From a virus: a stretch of DNA of 32,880 nucleotides. Made by a program: the position numbers and the translations under genes. Each line of letters begins with the position of its first letter. The stretch's first letter is position 1. Location of the stretch: IMG/VR virus record IMGVR_UViG_3300017765_000018, positions 1 through 32,880 of that record, one strand, 5' to 3'. Below the pieces are notes generated by a model that had not been told where the DNA came from, ran no database searches, and saw only the letters and a list, made by a program, of their open reading frames with translations. Shown piece after piece: positions 23,289-30,164 of this stretch.

Positions 23289-23997
23289 TGAAAACATAAA
23301 CGAGCTTTTGACCGCCTTACATACAGCCCGTAAGGGTTTCAAGGAACTAGAGAAGCACGGCCAGAATCACTACTTCAAAAACAAAGCTGGCAAGCCTCAC
23401 CTATTTTCTACTCTGGATGATATTTTCAACGCCTGTAAGGATGCCCTCTGGGAAAACGGCATTGAGGTATTCTATAGCACCACGTTTGATGGAACGTATA
23501 ACGTAGTCAGCACCACACTGGCTCACATTGCCAGCGGCCAATGGATGCAGTCGGATACGGCGATTGGTGACAGCGCCACCAAGCCGCAGGAAATCGGTTC
23601 GGGGATCACTTACATGCGCCGCTATCATATACAGGCGATGCTGAATCTTGAGGCTGATTTTGAGGACGATGGCAACATCGCGCATGGCAGGTCGGGCGAT
23701 AGCATAATATCACCGCCTAGAACGCCCAACAAAGCCCATACAGCGGCCTTTGACTATGCGGGGCCACCATACAGGGTCTTTGAAGGAGACGCGGAGTCTA
23801 CGCGCTTTTCAGAGGTCAAGACTTGGGGCCGACACATGAAGAATCACGGTTCTGCCGCAGACATCAAACGACGCAAAGCTAATCCTCTGAACATTTCAGA
23901 GGTCAAGCGCATAAGATCAGAAGTCGCGCATCACGATACAACTGAGGCCCAGAAGGCCAAGATGTTAGAATCTATAGATGGGCTGGGCATGACATGA
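23278..23997 (+). CDS. ERF-family single-strand annealing protein
   Basis: The 239-residue protein has an ERF core: an N-terminal helical part (ELLTALHTARKGFKELEKHG), then HLFSTLDDIFNACKDALWENGIEVF and the signature EIGSGITYMRRYHIQAML followed by LEADFEDDGN. ERF proteins form rings that anneal complementary strands. The C-terminal 90 residues are variable, with helices (LNISEVKRIRSEVAHHDT). It overlaps the upstream nuclease and the next small gene by ATGA, so all are translated together. Confidence 0.9.
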   Translation: MKSSENINELLTALHTARKGFKELEKHGQNHYFKNKAGKPHLFSTLDDIFNACKDALWENGIEVFYSTTFDGTYNVVSTTLAHIASGQWMQSDTAIGDSATKPQEIGSGITYMRRYHIQAMLNLEADFEDDGNIAHGRSGDSIISPPRTPNKAHTAAFDYAGPPYRVFEGDAESTRFSEVKTWGRHMKNHGSAADIKRRKANPLNISEVKRIRSEVAHHDTTEAQKAKMLESIDGLGMT

Positions 23998-24257
23998 AAA
24001 CAAAGAAGGTCACAAAACTTTGGAAGGGCAAATTTGTTTCAGTGCGCGACTATGAGGTTGACGCCGCCATCAAGAAGGGTGGCTTGAAAATATTGCACGG
24101 CGACAAATCGATGACACTAACGATTGACGAGTTGAAAAACCTCAAAACCACGTTAGGCCAGACCGTCACGGGTAAAGTGACTGGTAAATCATACAGGCTC
24201 TTTGATATCGCTTGGACGCCGCTGGCTGAAGATTCACAACAGGAGAAATTGATATGA
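23994..24257 (+). CDS. Hypothetical small protein in recombination operon, 87 aa
   Basis: The basic protein (MKTKKVTKLWKGKFVSVRDYEVDAAIKKGG...) is rich in lysine, with short beta and helix elements (MTLTIDELKNLKTTLG). It overlaps the ERF gene (ATGA) and the SSB-like gene (ATGA). The family is not recognised. Its place between an annealase and an ssDNA-binding protein suggests a DNA-binding accessory role. Confidence 0.7.
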   Translation: MKTKKVTKLWKGKFVSVRDYEVDAAIKKGGLKILHGDKSMTLTIDELKNLKTTLGQTVTGKVTGKSYRLFDIAWTPLAEDSQQEKLI

Positions 24258-24640
24258 GTGACGGCTACGATAACACGAATTCTGGACTACTGTTCCCAGC
24301 TAACGGCTCACAAGTCGTCAGGCAGGGCAAGATCGATATTGAAGGCGAGGAACATAACGTCATCATCGTCAAATGTACAACGGCCAAGGGCAACACCGTG
24401 TTTGAAATACACAAACAGGTAGGGGTTATGTTTGAAGCCGACGCCGACAAGGATTTTGATTCGCAGGGAAGCATCGACATTGGCGATGGAAAGATGAATG
24501 TCTGGGCGCGAAAAAAGACCAGCGCCAACGGTACGCCCATGACAGCCATCAGCATGGCTAGGCCCAAGCAGGAAACGCAATCAATCCCTATGGTGGCAGA
24601 CACACCTGATCTGGATGGTGTCGATGATATCCCGTTCTGA
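24254..24640 (+). CDS. SSB-like protein with acidic DDIPF tip
   Basis: The 128-residue protein begins MSDGYDNTNSGLLFPANG and has a beta-rich body (QGKIDIEGEEHNVIIVKCTT, MNVWARKKTSANGTPMTAIS). It ends in an acidic stretch and tip DTPDLDGVDDIPF. The DDIPF end is the hallmark tail by which bacterial SSB recruits repair proteins. The gene lies directly after ERF and before an HNH nuclease, so it probably coats ssDNA for recombination. The N-terminal fold is not a textbook SSB, but the context is strong. Confidence 0.72.
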   Translation: MSDGYDNTNSGLLFPANGSQVVRQGKIDIEGEEHNVIIVKCTTAKGNTVFEIHKQVGVMFEADADKDFDSQGSIDIGDGKMNVWARKKTSANGTPMTAISMARPKQETQSIPMVADTPDLDGVDDIPF

Positions 24641-24951
24641 TGGCAAAGCGATACCAGAACAAAAAGCATTTGGAATGGATACACTCGCAGGGGTGTATCC
24701 TTCAAACCAATAGAGATTGCTTGGGGCCGATACAGGCGCATCACTTGCTGAAGCCGTGGGAAGGCGTCAGAGGCGTGGGGTTAAAGGCCACTGACAGGAA
24801 TGTCGTGCCGCTGTGTTTGCGCCATCACATCATGCTTCACAAGCGTGGGAATGAGCTTGCGTTTTTTGATGAGCAAACTGGCAACCCTGACACTGGGAAA
24901 CAAAACGCTGAATCCTTTTGGGAAAATAGCCCTCACAAGGAAACAAAATGA
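24640..24951 (+). CDS. HNH-type nuclease (DUF968-like)
   Basis: The 103-residue protein has Cys19 and Cys27 (GCILQTNRDC), His34-His35 (QAHHLLKPW), then VVPLCLRHHIMLH with Cys59, His62-63 and His67: a zinc-stabilised HNH-like core resembling DUF968 and other phage recombination nucleases. The start overlaps the SSB-like stop (TGATG). It may resolve or nick recombination intermediates; substrate specificity cannot be read from sequence. Confidence 0.82.
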   Translation: MAKRYQNKKHLEWIHSQGCILQTNRDCLGPIQAHHLLKPWEGVRGVGLKATDRNVVPLCLRHHIMLHKRGNELAFFDEQTGNPDTGKQNAESFWENSPHKETK

Positions 24952-25271
24952 TTCTCGACGCTGATATTGAAAAGGCCGTTGACTGGTTGCGTGACAACGC
25001 AGAGGACGCGGCTAAGAGCAAGGCTTACAGGGTTTATTTGGAAGAATACCGAAAGTCCCTCAAGGCCATCATCATGGCTGAACACAAAGACAAACCAGTG
25101 TCTGCCCAAGAGCGTGAAGCGTACTCTGATCAACGGTATATCCAGCATCTGGACATATTGCGGATCGCAGTTGAGGAAGATGAAAAGAAAAGATTTCTGC
25201 GGATAGCGGCAGAAGCCAAGATTGAAGCGTGGCGCAGTCTTTCTGCAAATCACAGGGCGGTGAAGCTCTGA
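24948..25271 (+). CDS. Helical phage protein, 107 aa
   Basis: The start overlaps the HNH gene by ATGA. The protein is almost entirely helical and charged: MILDADIEKAVDWLRDNAEDAAKSKAYRVYLEEY..., IAAEAKIEAWRSLSANHRA. I recall similar proteins beside recombination nucleases in many phages, without known function. It is the last gene of this operon; a strong terminator follows about 60 bases later. Confidence 0.72.
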   Translation: MILDADIEKAVDWLRDNAEDAAKSKAYRVYLEEYRKSLKAIIMAEHKDKPVSAQEREAYSDQRYIQHLDILRIAVEEDEKKRFLRIAAEAKIEAWRSLSANHRAVKL

Positions 25272-25330
25272 TTTATTGGTTGTGGATTTTTATCGAATTA
25301 TACTAGCATGGGCCTTCCTCCCTAAACTGG

Positions 25331-25357
25331 CCCTGCTACACAAGCGGGGTCTTTTTT
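25331..25357 (+). terminator. Rho-independent terminator of the recombination operon
   Basis: CCCTGCT and AGCGGGG pair (7 bp with one G-U, extendable to 9) around a 5-base loop ACACA, followed by TCTTTTTT. The next operator-promoter starts 11 bases after the T-run, separating two transcripts cleanly. An additional GGGCC/GGCCC pair lies just upstream. Confidence 0.85.
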
Positions 25358-25367
25358 GTCAAAGGGT

Positions 25368-25398
25368 GTTGACAATAGTAAACAAGCCACGATATAAC
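25368..25398 (+). promoter_or_regulatory. Early promoter with shared operator (copy 5)
   Basis: TTGACA, 18-base spacer, TATAAC, inside a full GTTGACAATAGTAAAC copy. It lies directly after the terminator. Confidence 0.8.
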
Positions 25399-25430
25399 TC
25401 TATTATCGAAACCTAGCCACGGAGATCAAA

Positions 25431-25940
25431 ATGAGCGTTTTATACAAATTCACAGACAACGAAACCAACATGGACTGGCATGTGCGCCTTGTATTCAAGG
25501 GTGACAGGTATGGACTTGATATGTGCCTGACGCACGATGAGGATGACATGCTGGTCGAGTTCTACGATTGCCGCTACGACTTTGAGCGTGATGTTGACGG
25601 CACCGTCTTAGGCCAGTTTGTCAGCCGCTACTATTTCAAAACACTGCGGGAAACTGATTGGACACAACAGGGCGGCTTGAATCTTCACGGCGGTGTAGAT
25701 AGCTGGTCCGTTGGTTCAGCCCTGATGGTCAACTTGATGATCCTGATTCACCGTCAGCCAGAGTGTCAGCCAGAGCTTATGGAAGCCGCCCTGCAAGCTG
25801 AAGAAAAGGCCAGTGATGAACACCACGATATGCTCACCTTTGTTAGCAAAAAGTTGAAGGAAGGCTCTGACATCAGCGACCTGATAGAGCGGATCGATGG
25901 ATATCTGAACGGCGGTAATATCGACAAGGCAACAGCCTAA
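25431..25940 (+). CDS. Hypothetical early protein, 169 aa
   Basis: The protein starts 6 bases after the GCCACGGAG leader. The N-terminal 75 residues look like a beta-rich domain (MDWHVRLVFKGDRYGLDM, MLVEFYDCRYDFERDVDG). The C-terminal part is helical and acidic (ALMVNLMILIHRQPECQPEL, MLTFVSKKLKEGSDISDLIERID). It is a single-gene transcript bounded by its own promoter and terminator. No family is recognised. Such monocistronic early genes often encode host-takeover proteins, which is only an inference. Confidence 0.75.
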   Translation: MSVLYKFTDNETNMDWHVRLVFKGDRYGLDMCLTHDEDDMLVEFYDCRYDFERDVDGTVLGQFVSRYYFKTLRETDWTQQGGLNLHGGVDSWSVGSALMVNLMILIHRQPECQPELMEAALQAEEKASDEHHDMLTFVSKKLKEGSDISDLIERIDGYLNGGNIDKATA

Positions 25941-25950
25941 CCACAAGACC

Positions 25951-25976
25951 AGCCACCCCTTCATGGGGTGGCTTTA
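25951..25976 (+). terminator. Rho-independent terminator
   Basis: A perfect 9-bp stem (AGCCACCCC / GGGGTGGCT) with a 5-base loop TTCAT is followed by TTAAC; the T-run is short. It lies 10 bases after the stop of the 169-aa gene and 24 bases before the next operator-promoter. Confidence 0.75.
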
Positions 25977-25999
25977 ACACATGGGAGACGACATTGACT

Positions 26000-26030
26000 G
26001 TTGACAATAGTAAACAGTTAGTGGCAGAAT
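26000..26030 (+). promoter_or_regulatory. Early promoter with shared operator (copy 6)
   Basis: TTGACA, 18-base spacer, CAGAAT, inside a full GTTGACAATAGTAAAC copy, 46 bases before the ATG of the 263-aa gene. Confidence 0.78.
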
Positions 26031-26075
26031 CGCAGTATTGAACAACCACGATTCGCAACCACGGAGAACTGACCA

Positions 26076-26867
26076 ATGACTGACCACGCAATCGACATCG
26101 ATACCGCTAAGTATTTCATCGCCACTGGTGAAGGCAACGGCATATTCACTTTGCGGATGCGCGACGGCTTTGATGTTTATGGTGATGAGAAAACTGTCTA
26201 TGTCTGCAATCTTTCTAAGGATGCAGACACTGCCATTCTCAAAGCGCGGTCTGTTATCGCGGAACGTGGCCATAACCCCTGTGAGCTTCTTGAGACTGTT
26301 GAGAGCATCAGCGCACATCAGTTTGAAACTTGGGGCGAGTGTGACCCAGAGCGCATTGCAAACATCAAAACAGCCAACAATGGCCTGATGCCTTGGGGTA
26401 AGTATTGGGGTCAGAAGATTGCGTCAGTGCCTGTCGAATATTTTGTCAACTGGATGTTCAACGGCAACATTGATGCGCCATGCGCTGATGTGGTCAAAGA
26501 GACGATCAGGCAACAAGTTCTCTTGCGCCGCGATGAGTTCATGGCCGTGGTTGAGGCCAACAAGGCGGCTGAAGAAAAGCGTCAGGCAGAGATTGAGGCC
26601 AAGCGCAACAAGTCAAACCACGTTGGCAACATCAAAGACCGTATCGACATCACCGCCACAATCACATTTGTCAAAGCGATTGAAACACATTTTGGCGTTT
26701 CACTTTTGACAATCCTTGAAAATGAACAGGGCGACGTTTTCAAGTATTTCGGTAGCGCCGACCTTGGTGACAAGGACGACACCATCACGATCAAGGCTAC
26801 CGTCAAAGACCACGCAGTATATGACGGTGTTAACCAAACCGTCATCTCACGCCCGAAAACAAACTAA
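26076..26867 (+). CDS. Early protein with DUF3820-like and OB-like regions, 263 aa
   Basis: The start follows the AACCACGGAG leader. Residues ~105-130 (MPWGKYWGQKIASVPVEYF, VNWMF) match the short FGKY-type motif of DUF3820-like domains, often linked to exonucleases. A helical linker with EEKRQAEIEAKRNKSNHVG follows. The C-terminal 85 residues (DRIDITATITFVKAIETHFG, TIKATVKDHAVYDG, QTVISRPK) look like an OB-type beta barrel that I recall at the end of other phage proteins. A nucleic-acid-related role is likely; the exact function is unknown. Confidence 0.72.
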   Translation: MTDHAIDIDTAKYFIATGEGNGIFTLRMRDGFDVYGDEKTVYVCNLSKDADTAILKARSVIAERGHNPCELLETVESISAHQFETWGECDPERIANIKTANNGLMPWGKYWGQKIASVPVEYFVNWMFNGNIDAPCADVVKETIRQQVLLRRDEFMAVVEANKAAEEKRQAEIEAKRNKSNHVGNIKDRIDITATITFVKAIETHFGVSLLTILENEQGDVFKYFGSADLGDKDDTITIKATVKDHAVYDGVNQTVISRPKTN

Positions 26868-26875
26868 AAGGAACC

Positions 26876-27091
26876 ATGAAGATGACATCACCGATTCACA
26901 TTGACGACATGCCTGTTGGCACCCAGAGGTTCAGGGAGTCTTTGAGGCTCATAGCCGCAAACCCACGCCCTGATATTATTCAAACCGCCATAAGCCATCT
27001 TTCAGAGGATGAGTGCGTGACCCTGTTTAATATAATCACGGACATGGAGCATTTTCTGAGAGATCGCCAGATGGCTTTCCAGAGGATTTAG
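26876..27091 (+). CDS. Hypothetical small protein, 71 aa
   Basis: The start has AAAGGAACC immediately upstream. The protein is helical (GTQRFRESLRLIAANPRPDI, LFNIITDMEHFLRDRQMAF). It ends two bases before the HTH gene, so both are likely cotranslated. It could be a cofactor or antagonist of the regulator next door, but no family is recognised. Confidence 0.65.
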   Translation: MKMTSPIHIDDMPVGTQRFRESLRLIAANPRPDIIQTAISHLSEDECVTLFNIITDMEHFLRDRQMAFQRI

Positions 27092-27092
27092 C

Positions 27093-27290
27093 ATGACGCC
27101 TAACGAGTTCAAAACAATCCGATTAGGGCTAGGGCTATCTCAAACAGAGATGGCGAAACTGCTTGGCTACACAACCCGCGCGATGATCTCACGACTTGAG
27201 GGGGGTAGTAGAGTCATAACACCACGAATGGCCTTGACCATAAAACTGTTGATGGAGAAGAACGATGATAAGTTGGCACAACGCACCTGA
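27093..27290 (+). CDS. Cro/CI-type (XRE) regulator
   Basis: The 65-residue protein is a single XRE helix-turn-helix domain: FKTIRLGLGLSQTEMAKLLG, then YTTRAMISRLEGGSR and ITPRMALTIKLLM. The size and lack of a dimerisation/cleavage domain resemble Cro rather than CI. It is the only classical small DNA-binding regulator in the early region, hence the first candidate to bind the 16-bp operator-like sites at the six promoters; this is untested. The ribosome site is AGAGGA. It overlaps the next gene. Confidence 0.85.
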   Translation: MTPNEFKTIRLGLGLSQTEMAKLLGYTTRAMISRLEGGSRVITPRMALTIKLLMEKNDDKLAQRT

Positions 27291-27483
27291 GTATTCGCGC
27301 AAGGGATACATCTACAAGCCAGACATTCATGAAGATGAGGAAGGCATCCGAAAGGCAAGCCATCGTTGTGTCAATCGTGTTGACCCTAACGATGAGATGG
27401 TAGCGCCCGACTCGCCTTATAATTGGATGACTCAAGAACGATTCAATGAGTTTGTTGATATGATGGTGAGGGCAAGATCATGA
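27265..27483 (+). CDS. Hypothetical small protein, 72 aa
   Basis: The start has GGAG 8 bases upstream, inside the end of the regulator gene. The protein is acidic and rich in Tyr and Asp (YIYKPDIHEDEEGIRKASH, DPNDEMVAPDSPYNWM) and ends with a helix (ERFNEFVDMMVRARS). The stop overlaps the start of the lipoprotein gene. No family is recognised. Confidence 0.7.
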   Translation: MISWHNAPEYSRKGYIYKPDIHEDEEGIRKASHRCVNRVDPNDEMVAPDSPYNWMTQERFNEFVDMMVRARS

Positions 27484-27719
27484 AGAGGCTTGTGATATTA
27501 TCGGCATTGTGTCTGGGCGCTTGTAGTGGCTATGCACCGCTTGTTGACCTTAGAAGCAGTGGCGACAAAGCCGCAGTGTATCAACGTGACGTTATGGAGT
27601 GCAAACAGCTTCTGGCCGATAACTTGACTATCTGGCAGAAGGCCGTCTTAGATCAAGATGTGATGTTGAATAGATGCTTGAAGGGTAGAGGACACTCTAT
27701 TCTGACAGGGAGAGTCTAA
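27480..27719 (+). CDS. Small lipoprotein
   Basis: The 79-residue protein has a lipoprotein signal: MKRLVILSALCLGAC with lipobox LGAC (Cys15 as the acylated residue). The mature part has SGYAPLVDLRSSG and two cysteines (Cys41, and Cys66 in NRCLKGRG). It resembles small cell-envelope lipoproteins; in phage lysis regions such proteins can act as outer-membrane spanins. It lies upstream of a membrane protein and a cell-wall hydrolase with overlapping codons (TAATG), which supports a role in lysis. Confidence 0.75.
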   Translation: MKRLVILSALCLGACSGYAPLVDLRSSGDKAAVYQRDVMECKQLLADNLTIWQKAVLDQDVMLNRCLKGRGHSILTGRV

Positions 27720-27898
27720 TGTTACGCATTAGTTGGTTCTTTCGGCTTATGACAATATTGGCTTTTGCTTTCGGGCTGTATCTTGTGACCATGATGTTGT
27801 TCATAATTGTCATGAACAAACTGTTATCCTGCAATGACTATATTTATGACCCCATGAAACAATGCGTAACCATACCGCAAATGCTTGGGCTTGGGTGA
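27719..27898 (+). CDS. Small membrane protein, 59 aa
   Basis: The frame has start/stop overlaps on both sides (TAATG before, TGATG after). Residues 10-35 form one long hydrophobic segment (LMTILAFAFGLYLVTMMLFI), followed by a short soluble tail with two cysteines (SCNDYIYDPMKQC). It lies between a lipoprotein and a SleB-type hydrolase. It could be a holin-like or spanin-like partner; no family assignment is possible from sequence alone. Confidence 0.65.
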   Translation: MLRISWFFRLMTILAFAFGLYLVTMMLFIIVMNKLLSCNDYIYDPMKQCVTIPQMLGLG

Positions 27899-28323
27899 TG
27901 GTCATGTTCCTAGAACCAATAACCTGTCTGGCGATGGCTATATATTTTGAGGCACGAGGTGAGCCGACTATCGGTCAAATGGCTGTTGCTCATGTAATCA
28001 TGAACAGAGTTGAGAGCGATGATTTCCCTGACACGGTTTGCGGCGTGGTGACAGAAGGCGAAACATATATCACCAAGCCCGATCTGCCGATCAGGCACCA
28101 ATGTCAGTTCAGTTTTTATTGCGACGGCAAATCCGACAAGCCAACAGATGAAGATGCCTTGCACTGGGCCACATCTATTGCGTGGGGGGTTTATCATAAG
28201 CAGATTTATGATCCGACGAATGGAGCGGTGTATTATCACGCTGATTATGTTCAACCTGATTGGGCTGAAACAAAGCGTCCAGTGCGTCAGATTTCCAGAC
28301 ATATATTTTATAAGGAGAATTAG
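27898..28323 (+). CDS. SleB-type cell-wall hydrolase (Hydrolase_2)
   Basis: The start overlaps the previous stop (TGATG); a longer frame starts inside the upstream gene and is less likely. The 141-residue protein shows the Hydrolase_2 pattern: CLAMAIYFEARGEPTIGQMA with catalytic Glu18, VAHVIMNRVESDDFPDTVC, and CQFSFYCDGKSD. These enzymes cleave peptidoglycan glycan strands. It is one of two cell-wall-degrading enzymes in the window; the other, a GH24 lysozyme, is on the opposite strand. Confidence 0.88.
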   Translation: MVMFLEPITCLAMAIYFEARGEPTIGQMAVAHVIMNRVESDDFPDTVCGVVTEGETYITKPDLPIRHQCQFSFYCDGKSDKPTDEDALHWATSIAWGVYHKQIYDPTNGAVYYHADYVQPDWAETKRPVRQISRHIFYKEN

Positions 28324-28899
28324 ATGGCTTTAGCTATTCCACCAAAGTTGCGTGAGCTTGATGTTGGCGTCATGGCGGCTGATCAGATCAATAAAAAAAC
28401 CTGTGACGCACTTATAGGTCTACATGAAGATTCTAAAAATATTGCGGTGCAGGGGCGGATTCAACATGACAACACCAACGTGGTTGAAATGAACGTCCGA
28501 CAAACTGAGGTGTTCGTCATCGATGAATATTTCAAATGGGTGGATGAACTGATTGTTAATTGCGCGATTGAAGCCAACAAGCAATTCAACTTCAACCTGA
28601 CTGGCCTGCTTGAGCGGCCACAACTTTTGAAATATGCCGCGCCGTCGCAGGGCTATGATTGGCACTTGGACATTGGCCTTGGTGATTCTTCAACTAGAAA
28701 AATCAGCATATCGATTCTCTTAAATGACGATTACAAGGGCGGCGATCTTGCGTTCTTCACAGATGGCGAGAGCCACATCAGCCCAGATCGGGGAACTGCC
28801 GTAGCGTTCCCGTCCTATTTGCCGCATCGGGTGACACCGCTGACAGAAGGTACAAGATGGTCACTCGTTTGCTGGATAGCTGGAGAGCCTTTCAGATAA
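28324..28899 (+). CDS. 2OG-Fe(II) oxygenase (prolyl-4-hydroxylase/PKHD type)
   Basis: The 191-residue protein has a complete facial triad: His114-x-Asp116 (YDWHLDIG) and His168 (YLPHRVTP), with Arg178 (TRWSLVCW) to bind 2-oxoglutarate. Surrounding strands (SISILLNDDYKGGDLAFF, GTAVAFPSYLPHR) fit the P4Hc/PKHD fold. Such oxygenases hydroxylate proteins or nucleic acids, and marine phages often carry them. The AAGGAG site is strong. It is the last plus-strand gene, four bases from the convergent minus-strand cluster. Confidence 0.9.
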   Translation: MALAIPPKLRELDVGVMAADQINKKTCDALIGLHEDSKNIAVQGRIQHDNTNVVEMNVRQTEVFVIDEYFKWVDELIVNCAIEANKQFNFNLTGLLERPQLLKYAAPSQGYDWHLDIGLGDSSTRKISISILLNDDYKGGDLAFFTDGESHISPDRGTAVAFPSYLPHRVTPLTEGTRWSLVCWIAGEPFR

Positions 28900-28903
28900 G
28901 ACA

Positions 28904-29137
28904 CTATCGGTCTTTTTCAAACATCAGCCCCGCCAGCGTCGTCAGCCTGTCCTTTTCTCTGATGCCCCTGTCAGTCAGCCTTAGAACGCCACCTGTTCGC
29001 TCTACAAACCCGTCTTTCATAAGACCGCTCAAAATGTACTCATAAGGCTCCCTGTCCCCTAGAACGGCGATTAATCCACCAAGGCGCACATTCTGCGTAT
29101 TAGACAGAAAGCTCACCTTGTGAATCTTCTTGCTCAT
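28904..29137 (-). CDS. Small winged-helix-like protein, 77 aa
   Basis: The sequence VRLGGLIAVLGDREPYEYILSGLMKDGFVERTGGVLRLTDRGIREKDRL reads as a winged-helix domain: three helices and a two-strand wing with LRLTDRG, as in many small DNA-binding proteins. The start overlaps the holin gene by ATGA. It may be a late-gene regulator or a lysis-associated protein. No exact family is recognised. Confidence 0.7.
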   Translation of the reverse strand: MSKKIHKVSFLSNTQNVRLGGLIAVLGDREPYEYILSGLMKDGFVERTGGVLRLTDRGIREKDRLTTLAGLMFEKDR

Positions 29138-29520
29138 TTCTTGCCGAAAAACTTTGTCGCTGATCTTACGGCAAAGCTGGCGCTTACGATGACGCCCAAG
29201 GTATATTGATAATAGTCAGGCATGGCTTCTAAGGCATCAAAACCTTGCGCCACAATCTCCCTGCCCCAATCTCCACAAAATGCCAAAATTAGGGGAATCG
29301 AAAACAAAATTGTCAGCCACTCGTCTTTCCAAGAGTTTTGACTCCCCTTGGCCATGATCTTTTCCCAGCCAGCTTCATGTGTAGCCGCTGAGACTAGCAC
29401 GGCGGCTTCCGCTTCAGCCCGTGCAACCTTGGCCTTGGCTGTAGCGGCTTTCTCTTCTGCTTTACCTTTTAGCCAGCCGCCAGCAAGCTCTGTTATGGCT
29501 GGGATCAATGCCTGTATCAT
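29134..29520 (-). CDS. Holin of the 3TM type
   Basis: The start is the ATG overlapping the nuclease stop (ATGA), giving MIQALIPAITELAGGWLKGK; a longer frame would begin inside that gene. An Ala/Glu-rich helix (AEEKAATAKAKVARAEAEAA) is followed by NSWKDEWLTILFSIPLILAF and a second hydrophobic segment (YYQYTLGVIVSASFAV). This matches the layout of the phage holin 3TMs family, including the S-W-K-D-E motif before the membrane segment. It would permeabilise the inner membrane for the GH24 lysozyme encoded upstream. Confidence 0.82.
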   Translation of the reverse strand: MIQALIPAITELAGGWLKGKAEEKAATAKAKVARAEAEAAVLVSAATHEAGWEKIMAKGSQNSWKDEWLTILFSIPLILAFCGDWGREIVAQGFDALEAMPDYYQYTLGVIVSASFAVRSATKFFGKK

Positions 29521-29903
29521 ACGATGCCCCTGATCTGTTTCAGCGCCTGTAAATCTTTCTCTCGACTGCCGCCATCGTAAGTCCACGCAAACCCACGAGT
29601 AACCATTTCTTTATTGATATCCATGTGACCACAAATGAAATGGCCAAGCATTCTGCCATATTTGCCGTCTTTCTCTGTCTGCACTTTGAGGCTTGGACAA
29701 TCCGCAAGGCGGCGCTCTAAAAACTCTTTTGCGTCCATCCCCAATTCTTTTTCTTCCAGATTCGTCGTCCTGCTTTCTGGCGCGTCAATACCAGCCAGCC
29801 TGACACGCTCTTTTTTGGTAAGGCTGAATCCAAGATCTATGATGACATCCACTGTGTCACCATCGACAACTTTAACTATTTCTTTAATTTTATATTCATA
29901 CAT
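29517..29903 (-). CDS. Staphylococcal-nuclease-like (SNase) nuclease
   Basis: The 128-residue protein has the SNase catalytic set: VVDGDTVDV, RVRLAGIDAPE (Arg35, Asp40, Glu43) and KYGRMLG (Arg84), with the OB-fold strand pattern of the family. There is no signal peptide, so it probably acts inside the infected cell, for example in host DNA degradation. It is placed in the lysis cluster between the holin and a small gene. Confidence 0.9.
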   Translation of the reverse strand: MYEYKIKEIVKVVDGDTVDVIIDLGFSLTKKERVRLAGIDAPESRTTNLEEKELGMDAKEFLERRLADCPSLKVQTEKDGKYGRMLGHFICGHMDINKEMVTRGFAWTYDGGSREKDLQALKQIRGIV

Positions 29904-29928
29904 GACTGGATAAGAACCACTCCTGATT

Positions 29929-30156
29929 TCACAATTTCCAAACCCTATAGCCGCCGTCTGGCGTTTGCCGAATCCTCATGGTGAAGCCTCTGTTCCTGCC
30001 TGCATGGTAAGCATTCTGGGCCTGCCTTTGCGTCTCTACAGAAAAGCTCTCTCCTTTCTGCATATATTTTATAAAACCCCAGTTTTGCCTTTTTCTTCTT
30101 TCGATCTTCGCAATTTCAGATATTGGCACAGCCCCTGTGATGATAGGCTTTGTCAT
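29929..30156 (-). CDS. Hypothetical basic protein, 75 aa
   Basis: The protein (IERRKRQNWGFIKYMQKGESFSVETQRQAQNAYHAGRNRGFTMRIRQTP...RVWKL) has a basic N-terminal half. Its C-terminal half has the pattern F-x-M-R-I-x-x-x-x-G-G-Y-R-V-W, resembling small phage DNA-binding or Arc-like proteins that I have seen in marine phages. It lies between the lysozyme and the SNase genes. The function is unknown. Confidence 0.7.
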   Translation of the reverse strand: MTKPIITGAVPISEIAKIERRKRQNWGFIKYMQKGESFSVETQRQAQNAYHAGRNRGFTMRIRQTPDGGYRVWKL

Positions 30157-30164
30157 TGAAGACT

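Noticed and set aside
27093-27290. Prophage CI repressor and lysogeny module
   Set aside because: The protein is a single HTH domain without a C-terminal dimerisation domain, and no integrase or attachment site is seen.
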